Assembly: GCF_013365535.1 (NCBI RefSeq)
Contig: NZ_CP053590.1
Coordinates: 4,888,501 to 4,952,500, forward strand
DNA length: 64,000 bases
DNA from: Aquimarina sp. TRL1
GTDB taxonomy: Bacteria > Bacteroidota > Bacteroidia > Flavobacteriales > Flavobacteriaceae
Direction: 5' to 3'
The notes below the pieces were generated by a model. That model did no database searches. It was not told the origin of the DNA and saw only the letters and a program-made list of their open reading frames with translations. The position numbers and the translations under genes were made by a program. Below are positions 1 through 9,017 of this stretch, piece after piece. The first letter of the stretch is position 1, and each line of letters begins with the position of its first letter.

Positions 1-500
1 ATAATAAGAGCAGAAGTCAATGCTCCTCCAGTACCAGCTAATCCATGCAACATTCCTACCCAGAAAGATCGGTTGATTGGGTTCATAGCTATCTCTTCTC
101 CTGATTTTCCATGAAGGTGGATTGGGTTTCCTGCTACATGGTCATGGGCTTCTATTTTCTTATGATCCGCCATCATATCATTAATTTTATGATTTCTACG
201 GATAGCCATTATTCCCAGCCATATCATAATCGGACCTACTGAGACCTCTGCCCAAAAAGAAATATTTTCTACAAAGGCTAATAATGCCGAGCGAAACAAC
301 AAAGCTATTCCTCCAAATAATAATAAGGTAACTGAATGTCCCATCGCCCACTGAGAGGCCGTCATCACAGTTTTAAAAGTGACTTTCTTTTTTTGGATTG
401 CATTTTCTGCCGCCAATACTGATACTGCCGACATATGATCAGGTTCGAAAGAGTGTAAAATACCCGCTATAAGTGGGCGTGTCAGGTTCATTATATTCAT
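1..500 (-). CDS. Nickel/cobalt transporter, NiCoT-like (3' part outside window)
   Basis: Membrane permease, probably importing cobalt for the corrin pathway encoded just upstream. Translating the minus strand from the ATG at 500 gives an N-terminus with HSFEPDH at residues 16-22. This fits the HX4DH signature of the NiCoT/HoxN-type nickel-cobalt permeases and lies in a hydrophobic stretch. Further membrane segments follow (around MGHSVTLLLFGG and GPIMIWLGI). A His-rich loop (HDHVAGNPIHLH) follows, and a second glycine-rich helix begins at the window edge. The start at 500 overlaps the cbiD stop in an ATGA junction, so translational coupling is likely. A second in-frame ATG lies at 491. At least 166 residues are visible; the C-terminal part is missing. 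Metal specificity is inferred from context only. Confidence 0.72.
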   Translation of the reverse strand, partial: MNIMNLTRPLIAGILHSFEPDHMSAVSVLAAENAIQKKKVTFKTVMTASQWAMGHSVTLLLFGGIALLFRSALLAFVENISFWAEVSVGPIMIWLGIMAIRRNHKINDMMADHKKIEAHDHVAGNPIHLHGKSGEEIAMNPINRSFWVGMLHGLAGTGGALTSALI

Positions 501-1594
501 ATACTATACGGTATGTGTGTTCCCTCTGCATTGATCAGGTAGATCGACAACTTTATATTTGGTGCCAGTTGTATGCAATGGTTATAACACTTTTGTAATA
601 ATAATTGATAAAATTTTTCACAGCTCGTAAAAGTAAAAATTTCCTGTAGACGACCTGCCATATTTAACATTAAAACTTTTTTTGCAATTTCTTCCTCATA
701 TGCTGCTTCTATAGCCAATTCGTAGATGAATTTTTTGTCCCAGGAGGTTTTCCCACTATGTGTATTGAGTTGTCCCTGAGCTAATTTTGCCGCTTTTCCA
801 AGCATAATCCCCATATAAACAGTCTTTATTTCAGGTGACGAATTGATTTTTTCAAAAGTTTCTCTTATCCAGTTTCCATAATGGATACAAGCATAACTTT
901 CTATAGTTGGAAAAATTGATTTTAACATTTTTTCACTTCTTGCTCCTGAGTTAATTAATAAAGTGGTTGCATTATTTGCTACTGCAACATCAATCCCCTG
1001 TTCTATACTGGCAATATAGGAGGATGCTGAGAAAGGAGTAACAATTCCTGAAGTCCCTAGAATAGAAATTCCTTTTAGGATTCCCAATCGGCTATTCAGT
1101 GTTCTCTTGGCTATTTTTTCTCCATCTTTAACACCTACTGTAATGGTTACTCCATATGCTGTTAACTGATAATCCGATAAGATTTTTTTACAGACAGTTT
1201 CCATCATTCTCCGAGGAACCGGATTAATTGCCGGTTCTCCGATCGCGATTTCCAAACCTGGTAATGTCACAATCCCAACACCTTCTCCTCTTCTGAAAAT
1301 GATCTCTCTTTCTTCGTTTAATTCGACTGTTACCTGAATTGTCGCTAAATGAGTTACATCCGGATCATCTCCTGCATCTTTTATCGTACTACAAGAAGCC
1401 TGCGCTTTATCAATGGTAAAATTCGTAAGATAAAAAGCTGCTACTTCCCCTACCGGTAATTCAATAGTAATTTTCTCTACGGGCTGTTGTGTAACCAGTC
1501 CTAATAAAGCTGCTTTGGTACAGGCAGTAGCACATGCTCCTGTGGTATACCCTCTTCGGAGAGGCCGGTCTGGTATGTCTCGTAATTCACTCAA
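497..1594 (-). CDS. cbiD: Cobalt-precorrin-5B C1-methyltransferase CbiD
   Basis: Methylates C1 of the corrin ring in the early-cobalt (anaerobic) B12 route, acting after CbiG opens the ring lactone. The 365-residue length fits the family, and the N-terminus has the diagnostic GYTTGACATA (about residues 15-24). The start is a TTG at 1594: its frame has a stop four codons upstream and the conserved GYTTG motif follows at once, so no ATG is available. That TTG overlaps the cbiJ TGA (TTGA), which suggests coupled translation. The gene ends in an ATGA overlap with the Ni/Co transporter. CbiD together with CbiG marks the pathway as cobalt-early. Confidence 0.93.
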   Translation of the reverse strand: MSELRDIPDRPLRRGYTTGACATACTKAALLGLVTQQPVEKITIELPVGEVAAFYLTNFTIDKAQASCSTIKDAGDDPDVTHLATIQVTVELNEEREIIFRRGEGVGIVTLPGLEIAIGEPAINPVPRRMMETVCKKILSDYQLTAYGVTITVGVKDGEKIAKRTLNSRLGILKGISILGTSGIVTPFSASSYIASIEQGIDVAVANNATTLLINSGARSEKMLKSIFPTIESYACIHYGNWIRETFEKINSSPEIKTVYMGIMLGKAAKLAQGQLNTHSGKTSWDKKFIYELAIEAAYEEEIAKKVLMLNMAGRLQEIFTFTSCEKFYQLLLQKCYNHCIQLAPNIKLSIYLINAEGTHIPYSI

Positions 1595-2334
1595 CTGTAC
1601 TGCTTACTCATTAACTTTATTAGTTCCTGTTTTTTGGTTATACGAATATATCGATCTGATAGTATTGGGCGCTCCAGAATTACAATAGGAATTGCACACT
1701 CAACAGCTGCTTTAATTTTATCGTATAACCTTCCTGAACTACCACTTTCTTTTGTAAATATTACTTCAGGATTTATATCCCGAAATAACTTCTTTTCTTC
1801 TATTACAGATTGCGGATATCCATATATTAATTGGGTTTCAGGAAACCCTGAAGCCAGGGCTATATTCCTGGAAGAATCCCTGTCTAAAATACGAAACCAG
1901 GTTTTATTCTCTTCCCAATATCTCTTCAAATGGGAAATCGTTTGTACTCCTGATAATGCCAGCATGGATGTATATCCTAGGTTTTCTAACAACTGTAGTA
2001 CCTGATTATATGTTGCAATATAGAATACCTCCGGGTGTTTCTCTCTTGGTTCGAAATGCCGCTCCCATCGATACAATTGTATTTCCTCAGGAACTGTAAC
2101 AATGGTTTTATGAAGCTGTTCTGCAAATGGATGAGCCGCATTAAGAATTATATCTATCTTTTCTCTTTCACAAAACTCTCTTAATAGTTTTTGATCCATT
2201 GCTCCATATATAGCAGTACCTTTTCCCGTAAAAGGCACTTTTGTTTTTGTAGTATAGTAATACGGAATATTCAGGTCATCTAATACCCCTGAAACTATCT
2301 TTCCTTCTGTCGTACCCCCAAAAACTAATATCAT
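1591..2334 (-). CDS. cbiJ: Precorrin-6A / cobalt-precorrin-6A reductase CbiJ (CobK)
   Basis: NAD(P)H-dependent reductase that reduces the macrocycle of (cobalt-)precorrin-6A. At 247 residues it has normal family length. The N-terminus MILVFGGTTEGK is the typical CobK/CbiJ nucleotide-binding start. NAAHPFAEQ (about residues 65-73) and a late FTKESG segment (about residue 194) are conserved family positions. It lies between cbiG-cbiF (99-bp gap) and cbiD (4-bp overlap), exactly where the reductase is expected in a corrin operon. The gap upstream holds a 7-bp inverted repeat (2350-2356 with 2375-2381) of unknown role. Confidence 0.9.
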   Translation of the reverse strand: MILVFGGTTEGKIVSGVLDDLNIPYYYTTKTKVPFTGKGTAIYGAMDQKLLREFCEREKIDIILNAAHPFAEQLHKTIVTVPEEIQLYRWERHFEPREKHPEVFYIATYNQVLQLLENLGYTSMLALSGVQTISHLKRYWEENKTWFRILDRDSSRNIALASGFPETQLIYGYPQSVIEEKKLFRDINPEVIFTKESGSSGRLYDKIKAAVECAIPIVILERPILSDRYIRITKKQELIKLMSKQYS

Positions 2335-2433
2335 GTTATTACTCTACAATCGAGGTTTAAACATTTTGAGATTCACCTCGAAATTAAAATTTTATTTTCA
2401 ATCGTAATATCTAGCTCCTCAAAACTAAGGTGT

Positions 2434-4287
2434 TTACTTTACAATCTTTTTCTCTTTTTTTCTAAAAATATGATGCCACTTTTCATCGTATAACCAAGAT
2501 CTGTTTTTACGAGCTCCTATAGCTTCTCCTACAACAATCAGCACTGTGCGGGTCAGTTTATTCTCTTTTATAATAGCTGTCAGTTCCCCTAAGGTTCCAG
2601 TCCATACAGCTTCATCTTCCCAACTTACTCTATACAATACGGCTAAAGGGGTGTTATCCGGGTAATATTCTAATAATTGTGCCTGTACTTTCTTAGCTAT
2701 TCCAGCACTTAAAAAGATACACATTGTCGCTCGAAGTTTTGCCATATCTGCAATCTTCTCATGTTCCGGCATCGGAGTATTTCCCTCTCCTCTGGTTAGT
2801 ATAATAGTCTGAGCTACCTCTGGAATGGTAAATTCTGATTTCAGATATGCTGCTGCTGCCTGAAACGAGGAAATCCCTGGAACAATATAGTAATCGTACC
2901 CTTTTTCGTCAAAAATGGTCATTTGTTCCTGAATAGCACCATAAATAGATGGATCTCCAGAATGTAAGCGAACAATAAGTTTCCCCTGACTGTAATACTG
3001 ATCTATAATAGCTATTTGTTCTTCCAATGTCATTGCCGCAGAGTTCCTAACCAACGCTCCTTCCTTTGCCATATGCGTCAGTGCCTCTGGTACCAGGCTT
3101 CCTGCATACAAAATGCAATCTGCCTGCTCTAACAGGTACTGTCCTTTTATCGTAAGCAGTTCCGGATCTCCAGATCCTGCTCCTACAATAGCAATTGCAG
3201 ATCTGCGCTCATACCGATTCGATAAACTGAGCGCATACGTAAATTTCTTTCCTGAAACAGTGACAGCTTTTGTTTTTTCTACAATCCAGGATTCTTGCCC
3301 GGAAATTAAGGCTGCAGAAGCTTCAGATACTCCATATACTCCTACTTTTTTCTTCACTACCTCAGAAGGATTTGGTACTTCTATTGTATTTAACTCCTCT
3401 CCGCTAAATGTTACAAATGGGATTCCATAGTGAGCAGAAAAATCCAAATAAGCTTGTTCTTTTTCTTTTATTGATGCAGAACCAAACGCATATAAGCTTT
3501 CTATCGCTATCCCGTGCTCTTTTAGTGCTTGTTTTATCCCTTCTATAAACAGAGAAGGTTCTATATCTTTGGCACAGCCTGTACCCATCGCCAAACAAGG
3601 AGGGTAATACGATATGGTTGGAATACCAGTTTGTAGTACCTGATATCCTACATAAATAACAAGTTTATATGCATGCATATCCCATCCTTGTTCCGTATAA
3701 TAAACATCCACAAAATTGGGTAATGTTTTTTCTAAAAATTCGGTTCCTTTATTTTTAACCTTTAGAATCAAGGCTGTTTTTTTTCTATTTACGAATAAAG
3801 AAATAATCGTATTTAATGGGACTGAACTTCTCATTTGCCAGCCATAGGTACTTCCTAGTAGATCCAATGCCCATAACTCCTGTAAATCACTGGAAGTAGA
3901 AATTACCGGAGTAGCTGTCAGAATTCTACTTATTTGTTTCGTAATTTCATTTGCCTTTCCTACATGTCCGCTTAATACGGCTTGTACAAACTTTCCCTGA
4001 TCATCTACATTGATAACTGCCGGATCAGTATTCTTATTTTTTATAAAGGGAGCAATACTCCTGACACAAATACCCAAAGCCCCTACAAATATCCAAACAT
4101 TATATTGCTGAAAAGATGTTTCTATTACTTCCCCAATCTTCTCTACATGAGTGACCTCACCAAAGAATACTGTATCCCTTGTCGTAAAAACGTTACTTCT
4201 ATAAAATTCTTTTTGCAATTTCTGAGCGATTGCAACTCCCTGATCTGTAAAACTGACTATCGCAACTTTATGTATGGATTCTGACAT
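2434..4287 (-). CDS. cbiGF: CbiG-CbiF fusion: cobalt-precorrin-5A hydrolase / precorrin-4 C11-methyltransferase
   Basis: Bifunctional 617-residue enzyme. The N-terminal part (about residues 1-340) is CbiG, which opens the delta-lactone of cobalt-precorrin-5A; it shows VGALGICVRSIAP near residue 70 and the C-terminal CbiG segment starting AMGTGCAKDIEPS near residue 233. After a short linker, about residues 363-610 are a SAM-dependent tetrapyrrole methylase of the CbiF/CobM type (VGAGSGDPELLTIKG at its start, then YAGSLVPEAL and VRLHSGDPSIYGA). The order in the fusion is the reverse of the reaction order. A Bacteroidetes -7-like box (TATCTTTG, 4340-4333) lies about 46 bp upstream, so it may also be transcribed from inside the operon. 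Confidence 0.92.
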   Translation of the reverse strand: MSESIHKVAIVSFTDQGVAIAQKLQKEFYRSNVFTTRDTVFFGEVTHVEKIGEVIETSFQQYNVWIFVGALGICVRSIAPFIKNKNTDPAVINVDDQGKFVQAVLSGHVGKANEITKQISRILTATPVISTSSDLQELWALDLLGSTYGWQMRSSVPLNTIISLFVNRKKTALILKVKNKGTEFLEKTLPNFVDVYYTEQGWDMHAYKLVIYVGYQVLQTGIPTISYYPPCLAMGTGCAKDIEPSLFIEGIKQALKEHGIAIESLYAFGSASIKEKEQAYLDFSAHYGIPFVTFSGEELNTIEVPNPSEVVKKKVGVYGVSEASAALISGQESWIVEKTKAVTVSGKKFTYALSLSNRYERRSAIAIVGAGSGDPELLTIKGQYLLEQADCILYAGSLVPEALTHMAKEGALVRNSAAMTLEEQIAIIDQYYSQGKLIVRLHSGDPSIYGAIQEQMTIFDEKGYDYYIVPGISSFQAAAAYLKSEFTIPEVAQTIILTRGEGNTPMPEHEKIADMAKLRATMCIFLSAGIAKKVQAQLLEYYPDNTPLAVLYRVSWEDEAVWTGTLGELTAIIKENKLTRTVLIVVGEAIGARKNRSWLYDEKWHHIFRKKEKKIVK

Positions 4288-4332
4288 GGCATTCTTTATT
4301 TAGAGCTATTTAGTTGTACATATAACAGCATA

Positions 4333-4340
4333 CAAAGATA
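4333..4340 (-). promoter_or_regulatory. Possible internal -7 box (TATCTTTG) before cbiGF
   Basis: On the minus strand this is an exact match to the Bacteroidetes -7 consensus TAnnTTTG, about 46 bp upstream of the cbiGF ATG in the 100-bp gap after cobL. I see no good -33 TTTG at the right spacing, so it may be a chance match in AT-rich DNA. Confidence 0.25.
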
Positions 4341-4387
4341 CCTCACAAAATAGTTAATTAGTAATCTTGATTCAGTTTTTTGTATTT

Positions 4388-5575
4388 CTATTTTTTTATT
4401 GCCTTGAATAAATGGATTGTATTATGATTATCTATTGTCATTGCCATATTCTCTACAAGGAGCAACCCTAATCGACTACATACTGTACTAAAAGTCTTTT
4501 TGCTTTCTTCCCGTACTGCATTAAAAACGATAATTCCTTCATCAGGAAGTATCGATACTAATCGTTCTAACAATTCTTCTAACCTTCCTCCATGCCCTCC
4601 GATAAAAACAGTATCCGGTTCTGGAAGCTTTTCTATATCTTGTTCAAAAAAGTCACCTATTCGTTTTTCAATCTCGAAGACTCCAAACCTCTCTTCATTT
4701 TCTTGCATGATCAATTGGCAGGATTCTCTTTTTTCAAAAGCAATTACTTTCAGATTGGGGTTTTTTAATCGTGCTTCAATACTTATAGATCCAGTACAAA
4801 ATCCGATATCCCATAATACTTTTTTATGCAGAACTTCTAATAAATGAAGGCTTGTCAGACGGACAGGCATTTTGGTAATCATTCCTGGTCTTCCAACTAA
4901 ACCTCTAAAAGATTGATCTTTTAAACCAAAATCTACCTTTCTATGTTTCTTTTTTACTAGAATTACACAATTGAGGGGATAAAAACTTTCTTTAGAGGTT
5001 TCCTCCAGACTAAGTGTTCGTAATCGTTCTTTGTCTCCTTCCAATTCTTCACCTACAATCACTGTATAATTATCATAACCATACCGTAAAAGACGTGCTG
5101 CTATTTTATCCGGGCTTTTATTTTTATCCGTTAATACGCCTATAAGCGAGGGTTGTTTTATAATACAATTATCAAGAGCTTCCCATGATCTTCCATGTAC
5201 GCTGACTGTCTGAAGAGAATTCGAGTTTAAAGCCATCTTGTCTGCTAACAACTGGATAGCGCTATAATGAGATATGATCGTGAAATGTGCTGTTGGATAT
5301 CTATTTTTTAATGTATTAGCAAATCCGTAGAACAATGGATTACCTGATGCAAAAACTACAATAGTATTTTCTGCTTTTTCATATTGCTCAAATACATTTG
5401 TCATAGCCCCCTGAATATAAATCCAATGATGATCTTCCGGAAGAAATGTTTTTACCAAATTGTAATGTCTCTTTCCTCCACTAAAAACTCTGTTTTTTGA
5501 GATCAGGTCCTTTTCTCTGTTATTGAAATCAGGAATTTTATTACCAATACCTATTATATTAAAACGCATGTACAA
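4388..5575 (-). CDS. cobL: Precorrin-6Y C5,15-methyltransferase (decarboxylating) CobL (CbiE-CbiT fusion)
   Basis: Bifunctional 395-residue enzyme that methylates C5 and C15 and removes the acetate carboxyl of ring C. The N-terminal half (about 1-205) is the CbiE tetrapyrrole-methylase domain (IGIGNKIPD; FASGNPLFYGFA near residue 76). The C-terminal half (about 215-395) is the CbiT Rossmann methyltransferase, with the SAM-binding segment DIGFCTGSISIE and later FIGGHGGRLEELL, both typical of CbiT. Two Met codons (MYM) make the exact start ambiguous by two residues (5575 or 5569). It is followed after 100 bp by cbiGF and preceded by the unexplained secreted gene. Confidence 0.92.
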   Translation of the reverse strand: MYMRFNIIGIGNKIPDFNNREKDLISKNRVFSGGKRHYNLVKTFLPEDHHWIYIQGAMTNVFEQYEKAENTIVVFASGNPLFYGFANTLKNRYPTAHFTIISHYSAIQLLADKMALNSNSLQTVSVHGRSWEALDNCIIKQPSLIGVLTDKNKSPDKIAARLLRYGYDNYTVIVGEELEGDKERLRTLSLEETSKESFYPLNCVILVKKKHRKVDFGLKDQSFRGLVGRPGMITKMPVRLTSLHLLEVLHKKVLWDIGFCTGSISIEARLKNPNLKVIAFEKRESCQLIMQENEERFGVFEIEKRIGDFFEQDIEKLPEPDTVFIGGHGGRLEELLERLVSILPDEGIIVFNAVREESKKTFSTVCSRLGLLLVENMAMTIDNHNTIHLFKAIKK

Positions 5576-5622
5576 GTGTACATAATTTTATAGTAAATAG
5601 ATTTTTATTTTGAATTAATTTT

Positions 5623-6273
5623 TCAAACTCTGGTAACTCCAATATTGAGGTATCTGGCACTTAGTGGAACACCTCCATTATTTAATACATATCGTATACT
5701 GATGACATCATTGCTTTGCAAGCTATACATCAATACTCCACTGCCTCCCCACCAATCAGTACCAGGCAGAGATACAAAACCTCTGGTAAGATATCCTACC
5801 AAGGTATTGTTAACAAAAGCGGCCAAAATATATTTGGTTGTTCCCGCCGGCATATTACTAGTGGATAAAGATGCAGAAATCATATAAGTTCCTGCAGTGT
5901 TGACCTGTATTTTTCCATTTCCGACTACGGCATAAGTGCTTCCGGTATTTGACTGTATATGGCTCGCATTAATGGGTAAATCATAATAAGTATTAGTTGC
6001 ATTGGATAACAGCGTATTGGATGTACTTTCCTCTCTATTCAGTATTATAGTGCTGCTCAGGTGTTTGGAAACTGGGACCCATTGGGAGCTGTCAAATTGG
6101 TAAATTTCTTTATCATCACTATTAAAAATCAATGCTCCTTCTTTAATAGCACTTGTGCTAATTGCATTAATTTCTGTTGCTGATGCTATGGGTAAGTTTA
6201 GCAACGAGTTTTCATCTATCTGTGCTATTCCAAATTGAAACAGCAAACATAGCGGTATTCCAAGGTATTTCAT
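5623..6273 (-). CDS. Secreted protein of unknown function inside the B12 operon
   Basis: I do not recognise the family. The 216-residue product begins with a short hydrophobic signal peptide ending near FQFGIAQ. Next comes a segment like those preceding tail-fibre or adhesin domains in Bacteroidetes (EGALIFNSDDKEIYQFD, about residues 47-62). The C-terminal region is rich in beta-strand-like patterns (VVGNGKIQVNTAGTYMISA; ending ARYLNIGVTRV) and looks like a C1q/TNF-type jelly roll, but that is an impression from the pattern. No enzyme motif is visible. It is co-directional with its neighbours, 30 bp after bluB and 47 bp before cobL, so it is probably co-transcribed. A role in corrinoid or metal capture outside the inner membrane is only speculation; it may also be a cargo gene. 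Confidence 0.7.
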   Translation of the reverse strand: MKYLGIPLCLLFQFGIAQIDENSLLNLPIASATEINAISTSAIKEGALIFNSDDKEIYQFDSSQWVPVSKHLSSTIILNREESTSNTLLSNATNTYYDLPINASHIQSNTGSTYAVVGNGKIQVNTAGTYMISASLSTSNMPAGTTKYILAAFVNNTLVGYLTRGFVSLPGTDWWGGSGVLMYSLQSNDVISIRYVLNNGGVPLSARYLNIGVTRV

Positions 6274-6303
6274 GTATTAGGGGTTTATCAGCAATTTTTT
6301 TAT

Positions 6304-6963
6304 TTATCCATACTTTTCTTTTATAACTACATCTTGTTGTATTTTCTTTTGTTCCCATTTTTTGATTTCGAGTTCCGGTTTGTTGTAAAACATATCCGTA
6401 TACCCAAAACACAGGTATGCTATCAGCTGATTTTCCTGCGGGGCATGAAGTACTTTTTTTACCTTTTCAGGATCCAGAATGCTTACCCACCCCATACCAA
6501 TATTCAGTGTCCTTGCCATCAACCACATGTTTTGTACAGCGCATACCACACTGTATTTTCCCATGTTAGGCATACTGGTCTGTCCTAACACAGGACCGTC
6601 TTTAGGTTTATAAAACACTGCCATATTCAAGGGGGCTTCCGTAATTCCTTCGAGTTTTAAAGCGATATATTGTTTTTGTTTCTCATCTGCAAAAAGCAAA
6701 GCAGCCTTTTTAGTTTCTTCTGAGAAGGTTTCTTTTATCGCTTTTTTAGTTTCTTTGTTTTCTATAAGAACGAACTCCCATGGCTGAGAAAAACCAACAG
6801 ATGGAGCTTTTAAACCTGCCTGAATAATTTTATCTATAGCAAAAGAAGGAATGGGTTTATCTAAAAAATGATTTCCTCGAACATCTCTTCGATGCAACAT
6901 AATTTCTTCTAACAGTTCTTGCTCTTCAGGCATAAATATTCGCTGCGGATGTTCTTCTTTCAT
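6304..6963 (-). CDS. bluB: 5,6-dimethylbenzimidazole synthase BluB
   Basis: Flavin-destroying nitroreductase-fold enzyme that converts reduced FMN and O2 to 5,6-dimethylbenzimidazole, the lower ligand of B12. The 219-residue sequence has the BluB pattern: HRRDVRGNHF (about residues 26-35) at the FMN site, APSVGFSQPWEFVL (about 53-66), and a C-terminal GMGWVSILDP segment. The closest alternative is a generic nitroreductase, but the sequence details and position within the corrin operon favour BluB. It starts 1 bp after the cobJ-cobH stop. Its oxygen dependence implies that the organism uses the cobalt-early ring route yet makes the lower ligand aerobically. Confidence 0.92.
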   Translation of the reverse strand: MKEEHPQRIFMPEEQELLEEIMLHRRDVRGNHFLDKPIPSFAIDKIIQAGLKAPSVGFSQPWEFVLIENKETKKAIKETFSEETKKAALLFADEKQKQYIALKLEGITEAPLNMAVFYKPKDGPVLGQTSMPNMGKYSVVCAVQNMWLMARTLNIGMGWVSILDPEKVKKVLHAPQENQLIAYLCFGYTDMFYNKPELEIKKWEQKKIQQDVVIKEKYG

Positions 6964-6964
6964 C

Positions 6965-8323
6965 TTATATTTTTTCTGATTCTGTTAATGTAAATGCAGC
7001 ATTAACGATAGCTGCGGCAAAGTTACTTCCTCCTCTTTTTTCTGTTATAAGAGCATATGGAGTCTCTGAAATCATTTTTAATCGTTCTTTGGATTCTATT
7101 ACATTTATAAAACCTACCGGAGCTCCTACGATACCTGCTGGGGTTAGTTTCCCTTCGTATACCTGGTCTACTATTTCTATCAAGGCCGTTGGGGCATTAC
7201 CTATAACAAACAAAGCATCTGGGTATTTTGTTGCTGCCAATTTAATTCCTGCCTGAGATCTTGTCAGTCCTTCTGCAGCTGCTATTGAGAGTGCCTCCGG
7301 ATCATTCAACAAACAAACTACCTCATTTCCATATTTCGCTGTAAAACTTTTGGTAATCCCCGCCTGTACCATTGTTACATCAGTCACTATCGTACCTCCA
7401 TTCTTTAAATACTTATGCCACTTTGTTATAGCATCCTTCGAAGTTTTGATATAATGAATATACGCAAAGTCTCCAGAGGTATGAATACATCGTATCGCAG
7501 CCCATAAAGCATCTTTAGGCAATGTATTCGACGGAATATTTTGTAGAATTTCCTTAAAACTTGCCTGCTGAATTTCTTCCCCTGTTTCTGGTTTTCTATT
7601 TAAATATCCTCTAGGTGTAATGAGATTATTTTTGTATTCGAATGTTTGGCTATTTCCTATCATTACGACACAAAACATATCTACATCTTCTACATTCAGA
7701 GTTCCTAATGTAGTTATCTTGATCGTTTCTTCTGAACGCCCTAACTGCTTACAGATAGCAACAGGTGTCATCGGGGATCTGTATTGTAGATAGATGTCTT
7801 TTAATGCCTGTAATTGCCAATATCTTTTTTTGCTTTTGGGGTTGTATAGTCCTGTCACAAAATCTCCTGCTGCTGCTGCATGAATTCTCTTCTCTATGGT
7901 GGTCCAGGGAGTCATTAAATCAGACAGTGAAATGCAACAAAAATCGTGTCCTAAAATAGCTCCTAGTTTACTGCCGGCTGTCACAAAAGCAGAGATTCCG
8001 GGAACTGTTTCTACAGGAATATCCAACTCTTGTTCTGCTACTTTTTGATATACGATAGATGCCATGGCGTAGATCCCTGCATCGCCAGAACCTATCACAA
8101 CAACATTCTCTCCTTCTGAAGCATGCTTAATCGCTATTTCTGCTCTTTTTTCTTCTTCGCTTAGTTCTTTCCCAATACATAAAACATCTTCCTGAATCAG
8201 ATGATTTATAAATTGAAAATAATAATGATACCCAATAACAACTGTAGCTTCTGTTATTGCCTTTGTTGCCATAGGAATCATATAATCTGCGTGTCCGGGA
8301 CCAAGCCCTACAACTTTAATCAT
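6965..8323 (-). CDS. cobJH: CobJ-CobH fusion: precorrin-3B C17-methyltransferase / precorrin-8X methylmutase
   Basis: Bifunctional 452-residue protein. Residues about 1-240 form the CobJ/CbiH tetrapyrrole methylase, which drives ring contraction and C17 methylation (VVGLGPGHADYM at the start, GSGDAGIYAMAS, LYNPKSKKR). Residues about 250-452 form the CobH/CbiC methylmutase that moves a methyl from C11 to C12. Its RCIHTSGDFAY segment contains the conserved histidine region, and FVIGNAPTAL plus PAGIVGAPVGF are family-typical. No missing key motif is apparent. The ATG overlaps the cobI stop by 4 bp (ATGA). Confidence 0.93.
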   Translation of the reverse strand: MIKVVGLGPGHADYMIPMATKAITEATVVIGYHYYFQFINHLIQEDVLCIGKELSEEEKRAEIAIKHASEGENVVVIGSGDAGIYAMASIVYQKVAEQELDIPVETVPGISAFVTAGSKLGAILGHDFCCISLSDLMTPWTTIEKRIHAAAAGDFVTGLYNPKSKKRYWQLQALKDIYLQYRSPMTPVAICKQLGRSEETIKITTLGTLNVEDVDMFCVVMIGNSQTFEYKNNLITPRGYLNRKPETGEEIQQASFKEILQNIPSNTLPKDALWAAIRCIHTSGDFAYIHYIKTSKDAITKWHKYLKNGGTIVTDVTMVQAGITKSFTAKYGNEVVCLLNDPEALSIAAAEGLTRSQAGIKLAATKYPDALFVIGNAPTALIEIVDQVYEGKLTPAGIVGAPVGFINVIESKERLKMISETPYALITEKRGGSNFAAAIVNAAFTLTESEKI

Positions 8324-9012
8324 TTTCGTATTATTAATAATGAAAAATATGGAATCACCCTATTTTCTAGTATTGTCAAATCTGTAGTAATAAACTCTTT
8401 CTCTGTTCCTAAACGTTCGCAATAATAACATTGCCAGTGTTTTTGAAGTATTTGCTGATGAAAGTTTTTCCACCCCGATCTTATTTTCATTAAAACAATG
8501 GTGTCAAATTTTTCGAAATAATGCGAGATCTCTTCAATATGTTTTGCTCTGGGAATAATCACTAATTTATCATTCAGTAAGCTTAAGGGAACTTTGTGCT
8601 GTGCAGCACCAAGAGAAAATGAATTCACTCCAGGAATTAACCGTACTGGTAAGGAACGTTCTTCCAGAATAGTAAGTATGTAAGAAAAGGAAGCATATAA
8701 ACTGATATCTCCTTCGCATACAACAGCTACTTTCTTTCCTTTGGTATATGCCTGTTCTATCTTCTGGGCTGTGTCTATATACACCTTTTCTGCAGAAGTT
8801 CTGTTATCAGACATTTCCAGATAAAAACCTACAGTTTCTTTATCTGTTAATCGATGATACTCCAAAATTGAATGTACATAACTCTTTTTTACTCCCTGAT
8901 GTATTGATCCTGGATAGAAAATGACATCCGATTCCTGTAAGATTCTAAGCCCCTTTAATGTTACGAGCTCCGGGTCTCCTGGGCCCAATGCTACTCCATA
9001 TATTTTTTGCAA
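8320..9012 (-). CDS. cobI: Precorrin-2 / cobalt-factor-II C20-methyltransferase CobI (CbiL)
   Basis: SAM-dependent methylase adding the C20 methyl early in corrin synthesis. At 230 residues it fits the family; the start GVALGPGDPELVTLKG is typical. DVIFYPGS (about residues 30-37), VCEGDISLYASF (about 98-109) and IPGVNSFSLGAA (about 126-137) are the usual tetrapyrrole-methylase substrate and SAM loops. It lies 5 bp after the adenosyltransferase gene and overlaps cobJH by 4 bp. Confidence 0.92.
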   Translation of the reverse strand: MQKIYGVALGPGDPELVTLKGLRILQESDVIFYPGSIHQGVKKSYVHSILEYHRLTDKETVGFYLEMSDNRTSAEKVYIDTAQKIEQAYTKGKKVAVVCEGDISLYASFSYILTILEERSLPVRLIPGVNSFSLGAAQHKVPLSLLNDKLVIIPRAKHIEEISHYFEKFDTIVLMKIRSGWKNFHQQILQKHWQCYYCERLGTEKEFITTDLTILENRVIPYFSLLIIRK

Positions 9013-9017
9013 AATTA

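Noticed and set aside
2350..2381. TCGAGGT/ACCTCGA hairpin between cbiGF and cbiJ as a terminator
   Set aside because: Seven pairs with an 18-nt loop and no U-run in the sense direction; cbiJ downstream has no evident promoter, so termination here is unlikely.
3113..3430. Open plus-strand frame inside the cbiGF fusion (with similar ones inside cbiJ, cobL and ftsK)
   Set aside because: Overlaps conserved coding sequence on the other strand, lacks a promoter and gives a compositionally odd product.
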